Below are positions 28,977-42,852 of a stretch of DNA of 64,000 nt, piece after piece (the first letter of the stretch is position 1; every line of letters begins with the position of its first letter). The notes under the pieces were generated by a model, which was not told where the DNA came from, made no database searches, and was given only the letters and a program-made list of their open reading frames with translations. The translations under genes were made by a program, and so were the position numbers. The stretch spans positions 62,001 to 126,000 of the forward strand of contig NZ_QARE02000006.1 of assembly GCF_003052515.2 (NCBI RefSeq). The letters are read 5' to 3'. This DNA is from Pseudomonas sp. RIT409 (GTDB lineage: Bacteria > Pseudomonadota > Gammaproteobacteria > Pseudomonadales > Pseudomonadaceae).

Positions 28977-31505
28977 TTAAGAGGTCGCAGGCGGGAATAA
29001 GCTGTCAACAAGCGTTTCGGCACCTGCCCCCAGCCTGGCGGCGAACTGGTCACGGCTGAAAGGCATGCCCGTGCGCAAGTCGTACACAGCCCCAGTCACC
29101 TGCTCCAGGGGTATCTGCTTGAGCTGCACGTTCATGAAACGATACCCGGTACCCATCACCTCCTGAACGCGCTGAATCTCGAAGTAGTTGCCTGGCACAA
29201 ACACTGACTCGACCTCCTCGGGGCTCACGGAAAACGGGCTGATGGGGGTGGCGCTCAAATACTGCTTGGCAGGTAATTCGAACACGATTGAGGTGTTGTC
29301 GAAAGAAACGTCGCCCATAAAGCTTTCTGACGCCGCACCCGCCTGGCTGCTCGCGAACACCCGACTGATGTACGGATTCTCACTGAAAGAAGTGAAGTCG
29401 GTGTTCACAAGCACGTCGCCTGCCTTGAACTGGCCATCGCGAAAGGCCTGCCCCGAGGTGCCGCGATGCCCGCTGCCGCCTCTGTATAACGGCACGTCAT
29501 TGTTGTGACCGACTTCAGCAAGGTCTTCGAGCAGACGGCTTATGACGCCAACCTGATCAGGCCCTTTGCGCGCGCCGGTGCGCAAGAACACGTTGTAGGC
29601 GTCTTCATCCCTTGTGAACAGCGTGATAGTCCCCCCGAACCAATCGTGAGCGGTTTTAAAGATGCGGTGCTTTTCGCCAAAGCTGTCGATGGCAACCTCA
29701 TCACCTTCTGAATCAGTGAACACGCTATCGTCCTCAACGACTTCGTAAATGCTCGTCAGCGACTCCTGGCGTTGATTGCCGACCTCGGACAATCGCCGCT
29801 CCTCTGACACATTGAATTGCATGTAGGTGTCCCAGAACGACGACGTCACACGCTCGAAGGGGGGCGGCACACTGCCGCTCGCCTCCATGGAACCCCCGCC
29901 GCGCAGGCCCGGCGCGCCGACCAGTTCCCATTCATTGGCCTCATTGAATCGAACCAGATGCGCGCCGCTGAACGAGAATGGGTTGTCCGGTTTGACGATG
30001 AACCAGAGTTTCAAGTCCGCAACGTACTGCACCCGAAACGAACGGTCATTCAAACTGATCCAGTTTTCGCCGTTTTCCAGTACATGAATCCCCCGATAAG
30101 GGGAGGCATCGGTCAGCGAAGTTGCGGGCGGCAAGATAGCGTTCCCTTCCAACGCTTCCAACGCTTCCAACCCGTCCACCGCTTCATGTTCCAACTGCGA
30201 GATGGAGGTTGCCAGACCGCGGATGTCGGCCAATAAAGGCAGATTGAACAGCAGATAGATGGAATTGACGATGGCGCCCACCACCCCCGACTTCCGAAGT
30301 GGTGCAGTGCGCCCGTTGATCGCTTGATCGATGTTCAAACCAATGCTCGCGACGCCTGCTCCGACCAGGGTCAGTGCGACGGGCCAACCAATGGGCGCAA
30401 ATGCCCCGGCCACCTGAATGAACGCTCCCAGATAACCGATCCACATTTGCTTGCGCAGGCTCGCGTTGCCGGTCAGCAGCGTATGCACGTCCTCTCGCAT
30501 TTCTTCCTGGGCACGGTCTCGTAGCTGTTCGAAAACCCAGGTGCTCGCGGCCTGTCCGGGGGCACGCATCTTGATCGCCCGATTTCCTACTCGGGATACC
30601 TTCTTGGCAAAGTCTTTCTGCTGCGCTTGGCCTCGAACGAAGTGTGAGGCAAGCGCTGCGTTTGACGCCCGATCGGACACTTGTGCCGTTATCCAGCGAC
30701 CCAAAGCGTGATCGTCGTCAAAGCACCGAAACGCGGGTCGGGCGTCGGCCTGATACACAATCACGCGCCCAGACCCGCTGCGGATATAAAGCATGTCCCG
30801 CGCTGCGTGCCCGGCAAGCTCGAACACATGGACCGACCCTCGATGATTGGCGCGATTGCGCGTTTGCAGCATCGCCCAGGTCACGCGCGGGTCATCGCCG
30901 CCCGTGACTGCCGCCAGGACAGCCTGAAAATCATCCGGCGCCAACTGCCTTTTGCTGAGTGCAACGCCTGCTGACGACAGCAACCGGGCCTTGGTGAACG
31001 CACAGAACTCATCGCCATGTTCGCGCCAGAACGCTTCGACCTTGTGCTTGCACGCACTCGCGAAATCCATCGTCCAGAAGTCGCGCAGCACGTCACTGGG
31101 CAGCATCGGGACTTCATTCTGCTCGTCATAACGCACCCCATCAGCGCCCACTGTGTAAAAGCCGCTGTAGACGTTCAAGTCATCCGGCGCATCCTGGTCA
31201 GCGGCGCTGAACCGGTGCATGACCAATTCGATCAACGTCAACGATTGCGAAGGCCGCCCTCCGTGTTGCCAGCCGGTGAACGTGCGGGAGCTATTGCTCG
31301 CTCCCGAAAAACGATGCCAATACACCCTCGCCGGGTTAAATGACTTATTCCCGGTATGCTTTTCAAGAATATGCCGTGCGGCCTGATACGCGAGGGTGTA
31401 CATGTCTGGGTAGTTGCGTATGAAAGCTGCGGCGCGTTCACGCAACGCCAGATAGCCCAGGCCATCAAACGCGGCCGTGGAAAGTTGTGGGGTAGAGACA
31501 TGCAT
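28977..31505 (-). CDS. Dermonecrotic-toxin-like (DUF6543) protein with C-terminal ADP-ribosyltransferase signature
   Basis: Large protein of 842 residues from the ATG at 31505, which has AAGGA nine bases upstream; the frame stays open further to 31736 without support. The N-terminal about 500 residues resemble the DUF6543/dermonecrotic-toxin N-terminal regions of Pseudomonas, including hydrophobic stretches near 365-410 and 425-450. The C-terminus shows the R-S-E pattern of arginine-type mono-ADP-ribosyltransferases: R675 in LYRGGSGHRG, S706-F-S708 in TDFTSFSEN, and E764-x-E766 in EEVESVFVPGNYFEI. The inferred role is a toxin acting on a eukaryotic or bacterial target. No signal peptide, secretion gene or immunity gene lies beside it. 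Confidence 0.78.
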   Translation of the reverse strand: MHVSTPQLSTAAFDGLGYLALRERAAAFIRNYPDMYTLAYQAARHILEKHTGNKSFNPARVYWHRFSGASNSSRTFTGWQHGGRPSQSLTLIELVMHRFSAADQDAPDDLNVYSGFYTVGADGVRYDEQNEVPMLPSDVLRDFWTMDFASACKHKVEAFWREHGDEFCAFTKARLLSSAGVALSKRQLAPDDFQAVLAAVTGGDDPRVTWAMLQTRNRANHRGSVHVFELAGHAARDMLYIRSGSGRVIVYQADARPAFRCFDDDHALGRWITAQVSDRASNAALASHFVRGQAQQKDFAKKVSRVGNRAIKMRAPGQAASTWVFEQLRDRAQEEMREDVHTLLTGNASLRKQMWIGYLGAFIQVAGAFAPIGWPVALTLVGAGVASIGLNIDQAINGRTAPLRKSGVVGAIVNSIYLLFNLPLLADIRGLATSISQLEHEAVDGLEALEALEGNAILPPATSLTDASPYRGIHVLENGENWISLNDRSFRVQYVADLKLWFIVKPDNPFSFSGAHLVRFNEANEWELVGAPGLRGGGSMEASGSVPPPFERVTSSFWDTYMQFNVSEERRLSEVGNQRQESLTSIYEVVEDDSVFTDSEGDEVAIDSFGEKHRIFKTAHDWFGGTITLFTRDEDAYNVFLRTGARKGPDQVGVISRLLEDLAEVGHNNDVPLYRGGSGHRGTSGQAFRDGQFKAGDVLVNTDFTSFSENPYISRVFASSQAGAASESFMGDVSFDNTSIVFELPAKQYLSATPISPFSVSPEEVESVFVPGNYFEIQRVQEVMGTGYRFMNVQLKQIPLEQVTGAVYDLRTGMPFSRDQFAARLGAGAETLVDSLFPPATS

Positions 31506-31850
31506 GGCTTCCGGTCCTTGGTAGCGATCAAAGCCATGCACGTAATCAGGTGGAATCGATGGTAGGTGGTAGCTATTTATCCTGCGGGTTTGTGAGAGGC
31601 GGGCGCAGTCATTGGAAGCTCCGGGGTGCCTCAATCCGTCGATGTGTGATAGATACGCACCGCACTCGAAGTCGAGCATTGCTGATGGCGAACGGAGCTC
31701 ACCCAAATCGTCCCCTAATCCCTGTCCTCTGGACATCGACAGTCATAAGCCTTTGACAGCCCACTAATTCAACGGGTTAAATCCATTGGCACGTCGGCTG
31801 CATGTCAGTCTTCGGATGCGCTCATTCTGCTTTTATCTGGAGTACCGCCC
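31506..31850. other. Divergent intergenic region between the toxin gene and nhaP2
   Basis: About 345 bases with no gene recognised. It must carry the toxin promoter on the minus strand and the nhaP2 promoter on the plus strand. No HrpL-type box (GGAACC with CCAC downstream) was found upstream of the toxin gene. Confidence 0.6.
31753..31782 (+). promoter_or_regulatory. Possible sigma-70 promoter for nhaP2
   Basis: TTGACA at 31753-31758 and TTAAAT at 31777-31782, spaced 18 bases; the -35 is perfect and the -10 matches four of six positions. It lies about 70 bases before the TTG start of nhaP2. Confidence 0.4.
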
Positions 31851-33593
<1,743 letters not shown>

Positions 33594-33629
33594 ACTGCTC
33601 ACATTTCCTGATCGTCCAGCCCGGTGTCT

Positions 33630-36600
33630 ATGTTCCTGCTGCGTAATTTTTGTGCCTCAGCCTTGCTGGGGCTTTGCCTGTTCAACGTCCCGGCCTTCGC
33701 CGCCGACACCCCTCCACCTTCGGCCGAAGCCGTTCAGCAAAGCCTGGACAAGATCGCCGATCGCAAACTGTCCGCCGATGATCAAAAGGCCCTGCAACAG
33801 GTGCTGGAACAGACGCTCGGTTTCCTCGCCAGCCAGAAGGACAACCAGCAAAAGCTGGAGGACCTGAAGAAGCAATTGACGGATGCCCCTCGGCAGACGA
33901 CCGAAAACCAGCGCGAACTCGCCAAACTCAAAGCCAGCAAGGTGATCCCGGTTGCCCAGCGCTACGCCAATCTGGATGTCCCCCAGCTTGAGCAGATGCT
34001 CAGCCAGCGCAGCGCTCAACAAGCCGACTTGCAGAAAGCCCTGAACGATGCCAACAGCCTGACGATCACTGCCCAGACGCGCCCGGAACGCGCGCAGGCC
34101 GAAATCAGCAACGCTCAGACGCGCATTCAGACCATCAACGGCATCCTCAAATCCGGTAAGGACGGCGGCAAAGCAATCAGTTCCGACCAGCGCAACCAGT
34201 TGAATGCAGAGCTGGCATCGATCAATGCGCTGATTGCCCTGCGACGTCAGGAATTGGCCGGCAACAGTCAATTGCAGGACTTGGGTGGCAGTCAGCATGA
34301 CCTGTTGACTGAAAAGGTGAGCCGTCAGGACCAGGAAATCCAGGACCTGCAGACGCTGATCAATGACAAGCGTCGCGCGCAGTCGCAGGAAACCGTGACC
34401 CAACTGTCGATCGAAGCACAAAAAGCCGGTGGTAGCAGCCTGCTCGCCAGCGAGAGCGCGGCGAACCTCAAGCTGTCCGACTACCTGTTGCGGGGCACCG
34501 ACCGCCTCAACGAGCTGACCCAGCAGAACCTCAAGACGAAAACCCAACTGGACGCCATCACGCAGACCGACGCCGCGCTCGATGAGCAGATCAACGTTTT
34601 GAGCGGCAGCCTGCTGCTCTCCAAGATCCTCTACAAACAGAAACAGGCGCTGCCCAAGCTCAAGCTCGACAGCGGGCTGGCCGATGAAATTGCCGACATT
34701 CGGCTGTATCAGTTCGAGGTCAATCAACAGCGCGAGCAGATGAGCAACCCGGCGAGTTACGTTGACACGCTGCTGGCCACGCAGAAGCCTGAGGACGTTA
34801 CCCCTGCTCTGCGCAAGGCCTTGCTCGACCTCGCCACCACCCGCAGCGATCTGCTGGAGCGGCTTAACCGTGAATTGAGCGCGCTGCTCAATGAATCCAT
34901 CACCCTGCAACTGAACCAGAAACAGCTCGTCAGCACGGCGATCAACCTGCGTCAGACCCTCGATGAACAAATGTTCTGGATTCCCAGCAACAAGCCGCTG
35001 GATTTCGAATGGTTCGAGCGTGTCAAACCGCGGCTGATGAAACAGATCTCCACCTTGCCCTGGACCTCCACCGTCAGCGAACTGGCCGATGGCCTGACCC
35101 AGCGCCCGTTGATCTTCCTGCCGTTGCTGCTGGTGATTGGCGTGCTGATGTGGAAGCGCAAGGCGCTGTACGACAAGCTCAACCGCCTGCACGGTGACAT
35201 TGGCCACTTCAAACGGGATCGGCAGTGGCAAACACCGCTGGCGATCATTATCAATATCCTCCTTGCCATGCCACTGTCGCTGGCGCTGGCCACCTGCGCG
35301 CTGGCGTTGCAGATCGACGCCCGAGAACAGAACGTCAATCTCGGCGCGGCGCTCATGCAAATCTCGCTGGCCTGGCTGGTGTTCTATACCGCCTACCGCA
35401 TCCTGGCGCCCGGTGGCGTGGCGCAACTGCATTTCCGCTGGGAAAAGTCCCAGGTGGAATTCCTGCGTGGCTGGATACGCCGGTTGGGCCTGGTGGTGCT
35501 GGCTCTGGTGACTGTGGTGGCGGTCGCCGAACACGAGCCGTCTGCGTTGGCCGATGACGTCATTGGTATTGCAGTGGTGCTGACCTGTTACGCCCTGATG
35601 ACCTGGCTGCTCGCCCGTCTGTTGCTGACCAGCCCGACCCACGAAAACGCGTCACTGTTCCGCCGTGCCGTCGGCCTGGCGTTCACCGCCCTGCCGGTCG
35701 CGTTGTTCCTGGCGGTGTGTTTTGGCTACTACTACACCGCGCTGAAGCTCAGCGACCGGTTGATCGACACCCTCTACCTGCTGATGCTCTGGCTGGTCAT
35801 CGAGGCCGCATTCGTGCGCGGCCTGGGCGTCGCCGCACGGCGTCTGGCCTACCAGCGGGCCCTGGCCAAGCGTCAGGCCGCCAAGGACGCAGGTGAAGGC
35901 GAAACCCTGGTCGAGGAGCCGACACTGGACATCGAGCAGGTCAACCAACAATCCCTGCGCCTGATTCGTCTGGCATTGATCGCGGGTTTCATCGGCGCGC
36001 TGTATCTGGTGTGGGCCGACCTGATCACCGTGTTCTCCTACCTGGACAACATCACCCTGTACGAATACACCACCGGAACCGGCACCAACACCAGCATGGT
36101 GCCGATCAGCCTTGGGGACCTCATCGGCGCACTGGTGATTATCGGCATCACTTTCGTGCTGGCGGGCAACCTCCCTGGCTTGCTGGAAGTGTTCGTGTTG
36201 TCGAAGCTGAACCTGAAACAGGGCAGTTCCTACGCGACAACCACACTGCTGTCGTACATCATCGCGGGCGTCGGGTTCGTCTCGACACTCTCTGCGCTGG
36301 GCGTGAGCTGGGACAAGCTGCAATGGCTGGTGGCGGCCCTGTCGGTCGGCCTCGGGTTCGGGATGCAGGAGATCTTCGCGAACTTCATCTCCGGCATCAT
36401 GATCCTGTTCGAGCGCCCGGTACGGATCGGCGACACCATTACCATCGGCAACCTGTCAGGCACGGTGAGCAAAATCCGCATTCGCGCGACTACCATTACC
36501 GATTTCGACCGCAAGGACATCATCGTTCCGAACAAGACGTTCATCACCGGCCAACTGATCAACTGGTCGCTGACCGACACCATCACCCGCGTCACCCTGA

Positions 36601-37004
36601 AGCTGGGTGTGGACTACGGCTCCGATCTGGACTTGGTGCGCAAGTTGCTGTTGCAGGCCGCCCGCGAAAACCCTCGCGTTCTCAAAGAGCCGGAGCCTAT
36701 CGTCTACTTCCTGAATTTCGGCGAAAGCACGCTGGACCACGAACTGCGCATGCACGTCCGCGACTTGGGCGATCGCAACCCGGTGCTCGACGAGATCAAT
36801 CGGTTCATCAACAAGGAGTTCAAGAAGCAGCACATCAACATCTCGTTCCGGCAGATGGAGGTGTACCTCAAGAACATGCAGGGCCAGGAATACAAAATGG
36901 TGCCCGTCGATCAAGACACCAAGGCAATCGCACCGCCTGCATCGACGGTGGTGCCCCCCGCACCGAAGGATGTGCCGGAGCCGCCGGAAGCCAAGCTCGA
37001 CTGA
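33630..37004 (+). CDS. mscK: MscK/KefA-type mechanosensitive channel
   Basis: Large-form mechanosensitive channel of 1124 residues. A signal peptide ends in VPAFA|AD near residue 25. The periplasmic domain that follows is long and rich in Gln/Leu heptads (about 30-480, coiled coil), then come about 11 membrane helices. The MscS core is near the C-terminus: the pore helix LVAALSVGLGFGMQEIFANFISG and the beta domain FERPVRIGDTITIGNLSGTV. The family opens under membrane tension to release solutes and, in E. coli, responds to external K+. A GTG two codons upstream (33624) is an alternative start. It follows nhaP2 by 36 bases, so the two may form an osmotic-stress operon. Confidence 0.93.
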   Translation: MFLLRNFCASALLGLCLFNVPAFAADTPPPSAEAVQQSLDKIADRKLSADDQKALQQVLEQTLGFLASQKDNQQKLEDLKKQLTDAPRQTTENQRELAKLKASKVIPVAQRYANLDVPQLEQMLSQRSAQQADLQKALNDANSLTITAQTRPERAQAEISNAQTRIQTINGILKSGKDGGKAISSDQRNQLNAELASINALIALRRQELAGNSQLQDLGGSQHDLLTEKVSRQDQEIQDLQTLINDKRRAQSQETVTQLSIEAQKAGGSSLLASESAANLKLSDYLLRGTDRLNELTQQNLKTKTQLDAITQTDAALDEQINVLSGSLLLSKILYKQKQALPKLKLDSGLADEIADIRLYQFEVNQQREQMSNPASYVDTLLATQKPEDVTPALRKALLDLATTRSDLLERLNRELSALLNESITLQLNQKQLVSTAINLRQTLDEQMFWIPSNKPLDFEWFERVKPRLMKQISTLPWTSTVSELADGLTQRPLIFLPLLLVIGVLMWKRKALYDKLNRLHGDIGHFKRDRQWQTPLAIIINILLAMPLSLALATCALALQIDAREQNVNLGAALMQISLAWLVFYTAYRILAPGGVAQLHFRWEKSQVEFLRGWIRRLGLVVLALVTVVAVAEHEPSALADDVIGIAVVLTCYALMTWLLARLLLTSPTHENASLFRRAVGLAFTALPVALFLAVCFGYYYTALKLSDRLIDTLYLLMLWLVIEAAFVRGLGVAARRLAYQRALAKRQAAKDAGEGETLVEEPTLDIEQVNQQSLRLIRLALIAGFIGALYLVWADLITVFSYLDNITLYEYTTGTGTNTSMVPISLGDLIGALVIIGITFVLAGNLPGLLEVFVLSKLNLKQGSSYATTTLLSYIIAGVGFVSTLSALGVSWDKLQWLVAALSVGLGFGMQEIFANFISGIMILFERPVRIGDTITIGNLSGTVSKIRIRATTITDFDRKDIIVPNKTFITGQLINWSLTDTITRVTLKLGVDYGSDLDLVRKLLLQAARENPRVLKEPEPIVYFLNFGESTLDHELRMHVRDLGDRNPVLDEINRFINKEFKKQHINISFRQMEVYLKNMQGQEYKMVPVDQDTKAIAPPASTVVPPAPKDVPEPPEAKLD

Positions 37005-39399
<2,395 letters not shown>

Positions 39400-39466
39400 G
39401 TTGCCTCCCTGTATGGCTTTCTTAAACAAGGCCACCGTTCCGGCGACCTTATTCAAATTATGCACA

Positions 39467-39916
39467 TCAACGCATGATGAGATTTACGCTCCAATCGTGA
39501 CTGGCGTAATTCACAGATGTGATACTAATTTCACATCTAGCACCACCACTTGCGACTGCGCTCTTATTCCATTTGGGCGTTCTGACTCCACCTGGTGTGG
39601 CGTTCATCAGATAGCTGGTCGTGAAACGACATGACTTGCTTCCCGACTTGTATGTCACCATCGCGTAGGTGATGGGCGAGGAGCCTGTAGCCCTTACAAC
39701 GTAGGTCTCGGTACCACCTGCCGGCACATCGGATGGCTTCGGCGATGCATTCGCATACGTCGTTCTTTCGTTCTGACTACTGCCAGGTTGGTAACTCACA
39801 GGCTCTGCCAAGTTGTTAATGAGGTTAACGGTAACTTGCGGGGTTGCCACCGCCACACCAGTCGACAGCATAGCAATCGCAACTATAGAACATTTAATCG
39901 TCTTAACATTTTTCAT
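39467..39916 (-). CDS. Small exported protein of unknown function
   Basis: Not recognised. The 149-residue protein starts at the ATG 39916, with AAGGA eight bases upstream; an ATG three codons earlier sits too close to that site. The signal peptide (about 25 residues) ends in VAVA before TPQVTVNLINN. The mature part is rich in Thr/Ser/Val and probably all beta, with PAGGTETYVVRA and a C-terminal SHDWSVNLIMR. Two cysteines, in SKSCRFT and GARCEIS, could form a disulphide in the periplasm. It sits between two paralogous genes on the same strand and may be transcribed with them. Confidence 0.75.
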   Translation of the reverse strand: MKNVKTIKCSIVAIAMLSTGVAVATPQVTVNLINNLAEPVSYQPGSSQNERTTYANASPKPSDVPAGGTETYVVRATGSSPITYAMVTYKSGSKSCRFTTSYLMNATPGGVRTPKWNKSAVASGGARCEISITSVNYASHDWSVNLIMR

Positions 39917-40068
39917 CTTGATCATCCTTTTGTCAGATCCGAAAAAAGCTAATCAGACATAGATAATCGCGACAACTATCCGAACGAATAGTCCTTTTGG
40001 AACATAACACCATCGCCGCCAATCCATTAAGACCTGTAATCAATTCACTCTTACATTGATACCTATCA

Positions 40069-41076
40069 CTACCCAATGATTGGTTTTGAGTTATTGGCTA
40101 CTTCACCTTCAGCTGTTGCTTTAGTCGATGTGGCTGCCGACGCGGTGGGCTGAGTCGCTCCAACTGTCTGCATCGGCTTCGCCGCCTTGACCGCAGACGC
40201 CTCTTTTTTGGCCCAGCGCTCATTCCACGACACGGGCGTCGGCGACGTTCTGGGGGTGAATTTCTTTTTGAGGACGGGGCTGTTCGGGTCAGTCTTGCTT
40301 TTGGTGGGTTCAACGACGCCCGCGATCACGTCGAACAGCGTCAGTTTGCGGTCGCCGCCCTGACGCTGAACGAGGCCGGGCATGCTCGGCGAGGGCAGGG
40401 TTCGCTCCCCTTTGATGCGCGACTCAAGGATCGCCTGGGCGTCTTTGGGGTAATCTACGGCCCTTTCGATAGCAGGCAGCGATTTGAAATAACTCAAGGC
40501 CTCGTTGTAGAACCTGGTCGCCTTGCCAGTGCGGATCTGCTCGATCTCGCCTTGAGGGATCGCGACTTTGCGCCAGGCTTCATCCATCTTCTGCACGCCC
40601 TGCCACGCCGCACGTCGCTCATTGAGGGTGAACGAACCGCTGTCGTCGTAGGCGATCAGATTCAGTTGCTCGCGGGACAATTTCTCGAACGGGCTTATGG
40701 CGCTTTTGTCCCCCGCGAGGGTGCGCGCGACGTAAGCAGAAGCCGCACGTGCACGGTCCAGCAATTCCGGATCAGTGGTATTCGGCACTTCCATCGCTCG
40801 GGTGCCGCTGTTGGCTTCGGGGGTTTCCTGGGTGAAATCCTTGATTCGGTTGCGCCCATATTGGCCCAGTGCTTCATGGGTCATCCCCGCATCCCGCTTG
40901 GCGGCGCGGGCAGCGCTTTCATTCAACTGGCTGGCCAGTGTGGAAAAGCTCGCCTTGTCGGTGGCCGTCTTTTGCGTTTTATCCACAGCAGGTTGATCAG
41001 CCTTTTCCGCCGAAACGGGCGCGGGTGTCTTGGACGGAAGGATGGCAACAACGGCAGCCTGAAGGTGATTGATCAT
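40069..41076 (-). CDS. Unknown protein, paralogue of the 38503-39399 product
   Basis: Not recognised. The 335-residue protein starts at 41076, with GGGAG eight bases upstream. Blocks shared with the 38503-39399 product cover about residues 42-215, including LSREQLNLIAYDDSGSFTLNER, an EF-hand-like loop with Ala at position 1, and EALSYFKSLPAIER. The C-terminal 90 residues are low-complexity and rich in Lys, Pro, Thr and Ala (KKKFTPRTSPTPVSW, AKPMQTVGATQP). No signal peptide or membrane helix is obvious. The duplicate pair with a small exported protein between looks like a lineage-specific locus. Confidence 0.75.
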   Translation of the reverse strand: MINHLQAAVVAILPSKTPAPVSAEKADQPAVDKTQKTATDKASFSTLASQLNESAARAAKRDAGMTHEALGQYGRNRIKDFTQETPEANSGTRAMEVPNTTDPELLDRARAASAYVARTLAGDKSAISPFEKLSREQLNLIAYDDSGSFTLNERRAAWQGVQKMDEAWRKVAIPQGEIEQIRTGKATRFYNEALSYFKSLPAIERAVDYPKDAQAILESRIKGERTLPSPSMPGLVQRQGGDRKLTLFDVIAGVVEPTKSKTDPNSPVLKKKFTPRTSPTPVSWNERWAKKEASAVKAAKPMQTVGATQPTASAATSTKATAEGEVANNSKPIIG

Positions 41077-41362
41077 CGGCTAACTCCCTGACAATGAGTG
41101 AAAGGGGCCAATGCGGGTTATGCGGAACGAAACAGCCCCTGACGCGGGAAGCTAATCGGGGGAGCACGCCAGAGCTAGCTGTGCGAATGAGGTGTTCTTT
41201 CGGATAAAAGCGTCGAAAGGAAAGCCTCTGGAGCAGTGTGTACCGGCGTATCAATACCGCGGCTCAGGGAATGTCCAGCGTCTTCAAATGCCCCGACATC
41301 GACGCAGAAACATCAAGCCGCGTTGCACAACGTGATGAGAAACACATTCCGTTTGTTAACAG

Positions 41363-41725
41363 CTAGTCCGACAAATCAATAACGCTTAGCACCCTGGAGA
41401 CGATTTCATTGACAGTAACCTTGTCCAACGTCTCGACAAGCCTCGCAGATCCAGTGCGAACACGCTGCTCAAGGTCAAAGCTACGCACTTGATTACACAC
41501 CGCAACACCGCTGGTCTCGTGTCCTGAAATGACCACACAGAGCCCGGATTGCCACGCGAAATCACCGCCACTGGTCACTGGGACAGTCATGCAGATACCT
41601 AGCGCGTTGATTTGCTGAGCAGTGATGACTACTAATCGATGCCGATCTTTCATCTCCCTCCCCGCCACTGGATTGGGGTCTACCCAATACACATCGCCCT
41701 GGCAGGGTGCCTTGCGAGGAACCAT
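41363..41725 (-). CDS. MazF/ChpB-type toxin endoribonuclease
   Basis: Toxin of a type II toxin-antitoxin pair, 120 residues. The PemK/MazF fold signature GDVYWVDPNPVAGREMKDRHRLVVIT opens the protein, and NALGICMTVPVTSGGDFA followed by GVAVCNQVRSFDLEQR closely follows ChpB of E. coli. Family members cleave mRNA at short sequence motifs until bound by their antitoxin. The ATG overlaps the antitoxin stop by one base (TGATG), so translation is coupled and the antitoxin is made first, the usual order. Confidence 0.9.
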   Translation of the reverse strand: MVPRKAPCQGDVYWVDPNPVAGREMKDRHRLVVITAQQINALGICMTVPVTSGGDFAWQSGLCVVISGHETSGVAVCNQVRSFDLEQRVRTGSARLVETLDKVTVNEIVSRVLSVIDLSD

Positions 41726-42015
41726 CAGGTGATCTCCCGCCCGACAGAGTCACCTTCTCGAGCCCAAGCTGTTTCGTTGTTCAATTCAGCAACGAATTCA
41801 GCCCCTTTTAACAGCTCGGTTACCGAATAGCGCTTGCGGATGAGCGGCGGTACAGGCTTGGCGACCAACTCCCCCGCCTCAACGCTCAACTCGACCTCAG
41901 ATCCAATGTGCAGATCCAGCAACTTCAAAAAAGCAGGGGGGATCGTCATCACCGCCGCGCCGCCCTGACGGCGGATAGTCGAGTTCATTGTCATCGTTTT
42001 TATCTTGTCGGCCAT
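41725..42015 (-). CDS. MazE/ChpS-type antitoxin (AbrB fold)
   Basis: Antitoxin partner, 96 residues. The N-terminal half is a swapped-hairpin AbrB DNA-binding domain (STIRRQGGAAVMTIPPAFLKLLDLHIGSEVEL); the C-terminal half, from RKRYSVTELLKGAEF, is the toxin-binding tail. It is expected to neutralise the downstream toxin and repress the shared promoter. The ATG at 42015 has AAGGT eight bases upstream. Confidence 0.9.
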   Translation of the reverse strand: MADKIKTMTMNSTIRRQGGAAVMTIPPAFLKLLDLHIGSEVELSVEAGELVAKPVPPLIRKRYSVTELLKGAEFVAELNNETAWAREGDSVGREIT

Positions 42016-42156
42016 GGTGGATACCTTGTCTATCAGTGCTACAAAAGTAGCACCACGCTCAACCGTTTACGGGCTGCGACAAGACACACGTAGCCTATTC
42101 AGCTTGCCTCGCCTATTCAATCCGAAGACACAGCCAGCTCTGTGGGAATTCGCCGA

Positions 42157-42852
42157 TCAACTCCCCAACAACCACCCCAACCCCATCGTCACATGCTCTT
42201 CGGTACTGTCAACCAGCGGCAGGGGGCTTTCCACGTTCTCCAGCAGCAGGCCGATTTCTGTACAGCCAAGTATTGCGGCCTGGGCGCCTTGATCACGAAG
42301 TTGCTCAAGCACACCGAGGTAAAAATCCCGAGCCGGTTGATGGAACTGGCCCAGGCAAAGCTCGGCGAAGATCACGCGGTCGATTTCACTCATGGCATCG
42401 GCCGTGGGCAACAGGACGTCGATGTCGAAGCGCTCGGCCAGGCGGCGTTTGTAGAAGTCTTCCTGCATGGTGAAGCGGGTGCCCAGCAGTGCGGCGCGGG
42501 TGACGTCTTTGGCGCGTAGCGCCTGGCCCACAGCGTCGCCGATGTGCAGCAGCGGAATGTCGACAGCCGACTCGATGGCCCCCGCGACTTTGTGCATGGT
42601 ATTGGTGGCCAGCAGAATGGCTCCGGCGCCAGCGCGCTCAAGGCCTCGGGCGGCATCGGCCAGTTGCTCGCCTGCCAGATCCCACTGTCCGGATTTCTGC
42701 AGGGCGGCGATGCCCGCGAAGTCCACGGAGTGCAGCAACAGCGGCGCCGAATGCAGGCCGCCCAGTTGGTTGCGCACGCCTTCGTTGAGCCATTTGTAAT
42801 ACGTGGCTGTGGATTCCCAGCTCATTCCGCCCAAAACACCGAGGGTTTTCAT
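42157..42852 (-). CDS. Aspartate/glutamate racemase family protein (YgeA-like)
   Basis: Cofactor-independent amino-acid racemase fold, 231 residues from the ATG at 42852 (GGAGA six bases upstream). GVLGGMSWEST at the N-terminus is the family opening. The first catalytic position is threonine, in LLATNTMHK, while the second cysteine is kept in ILGCTEIGLL; a Thr/Cys pair is also found in E. coli YgeA, a broad-specificity racemase. It may supply D-amino acids or handle hydantoin-like or amino-acid substrates; the substrate is not deducible. It diverges from trxC. Confidence 0.88.
   Translation of the reverse strand: MKTLGVLGGMSWESTATYYKWLNEGVRNQLGGLHSAPLLLHSVDFAGIAALQKSGQWDLAGEQLADAARGLERAGAGAILLATNTMHKVAGAIESAVDIPLLHIGDAVGQALRAKDVTRAALLGTRFTMQEDFYKRRLAERFDIDVLLPTADAMSEIDRVIFAELCLGQFHQPARDFYLGVLEQLRDQGAQAAILGCTEIGLLLENVESPLPLVDSTEEHVTMGLGWLLGS

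Noticed and set aside
31506..31850. HrpL-type box that would make the toxin a type III effector
   Set aside because: No GGAACC with CCAC at the right distance was found on the minus strand upstream of the gene.
33657..35642. Open frame of 661 codons on the minus strand opposite the MscK-type gene
   Set aside because: Antisense shadow of a Gln/Leu-rich coiled-coil coding region; no independent evidence of coding.
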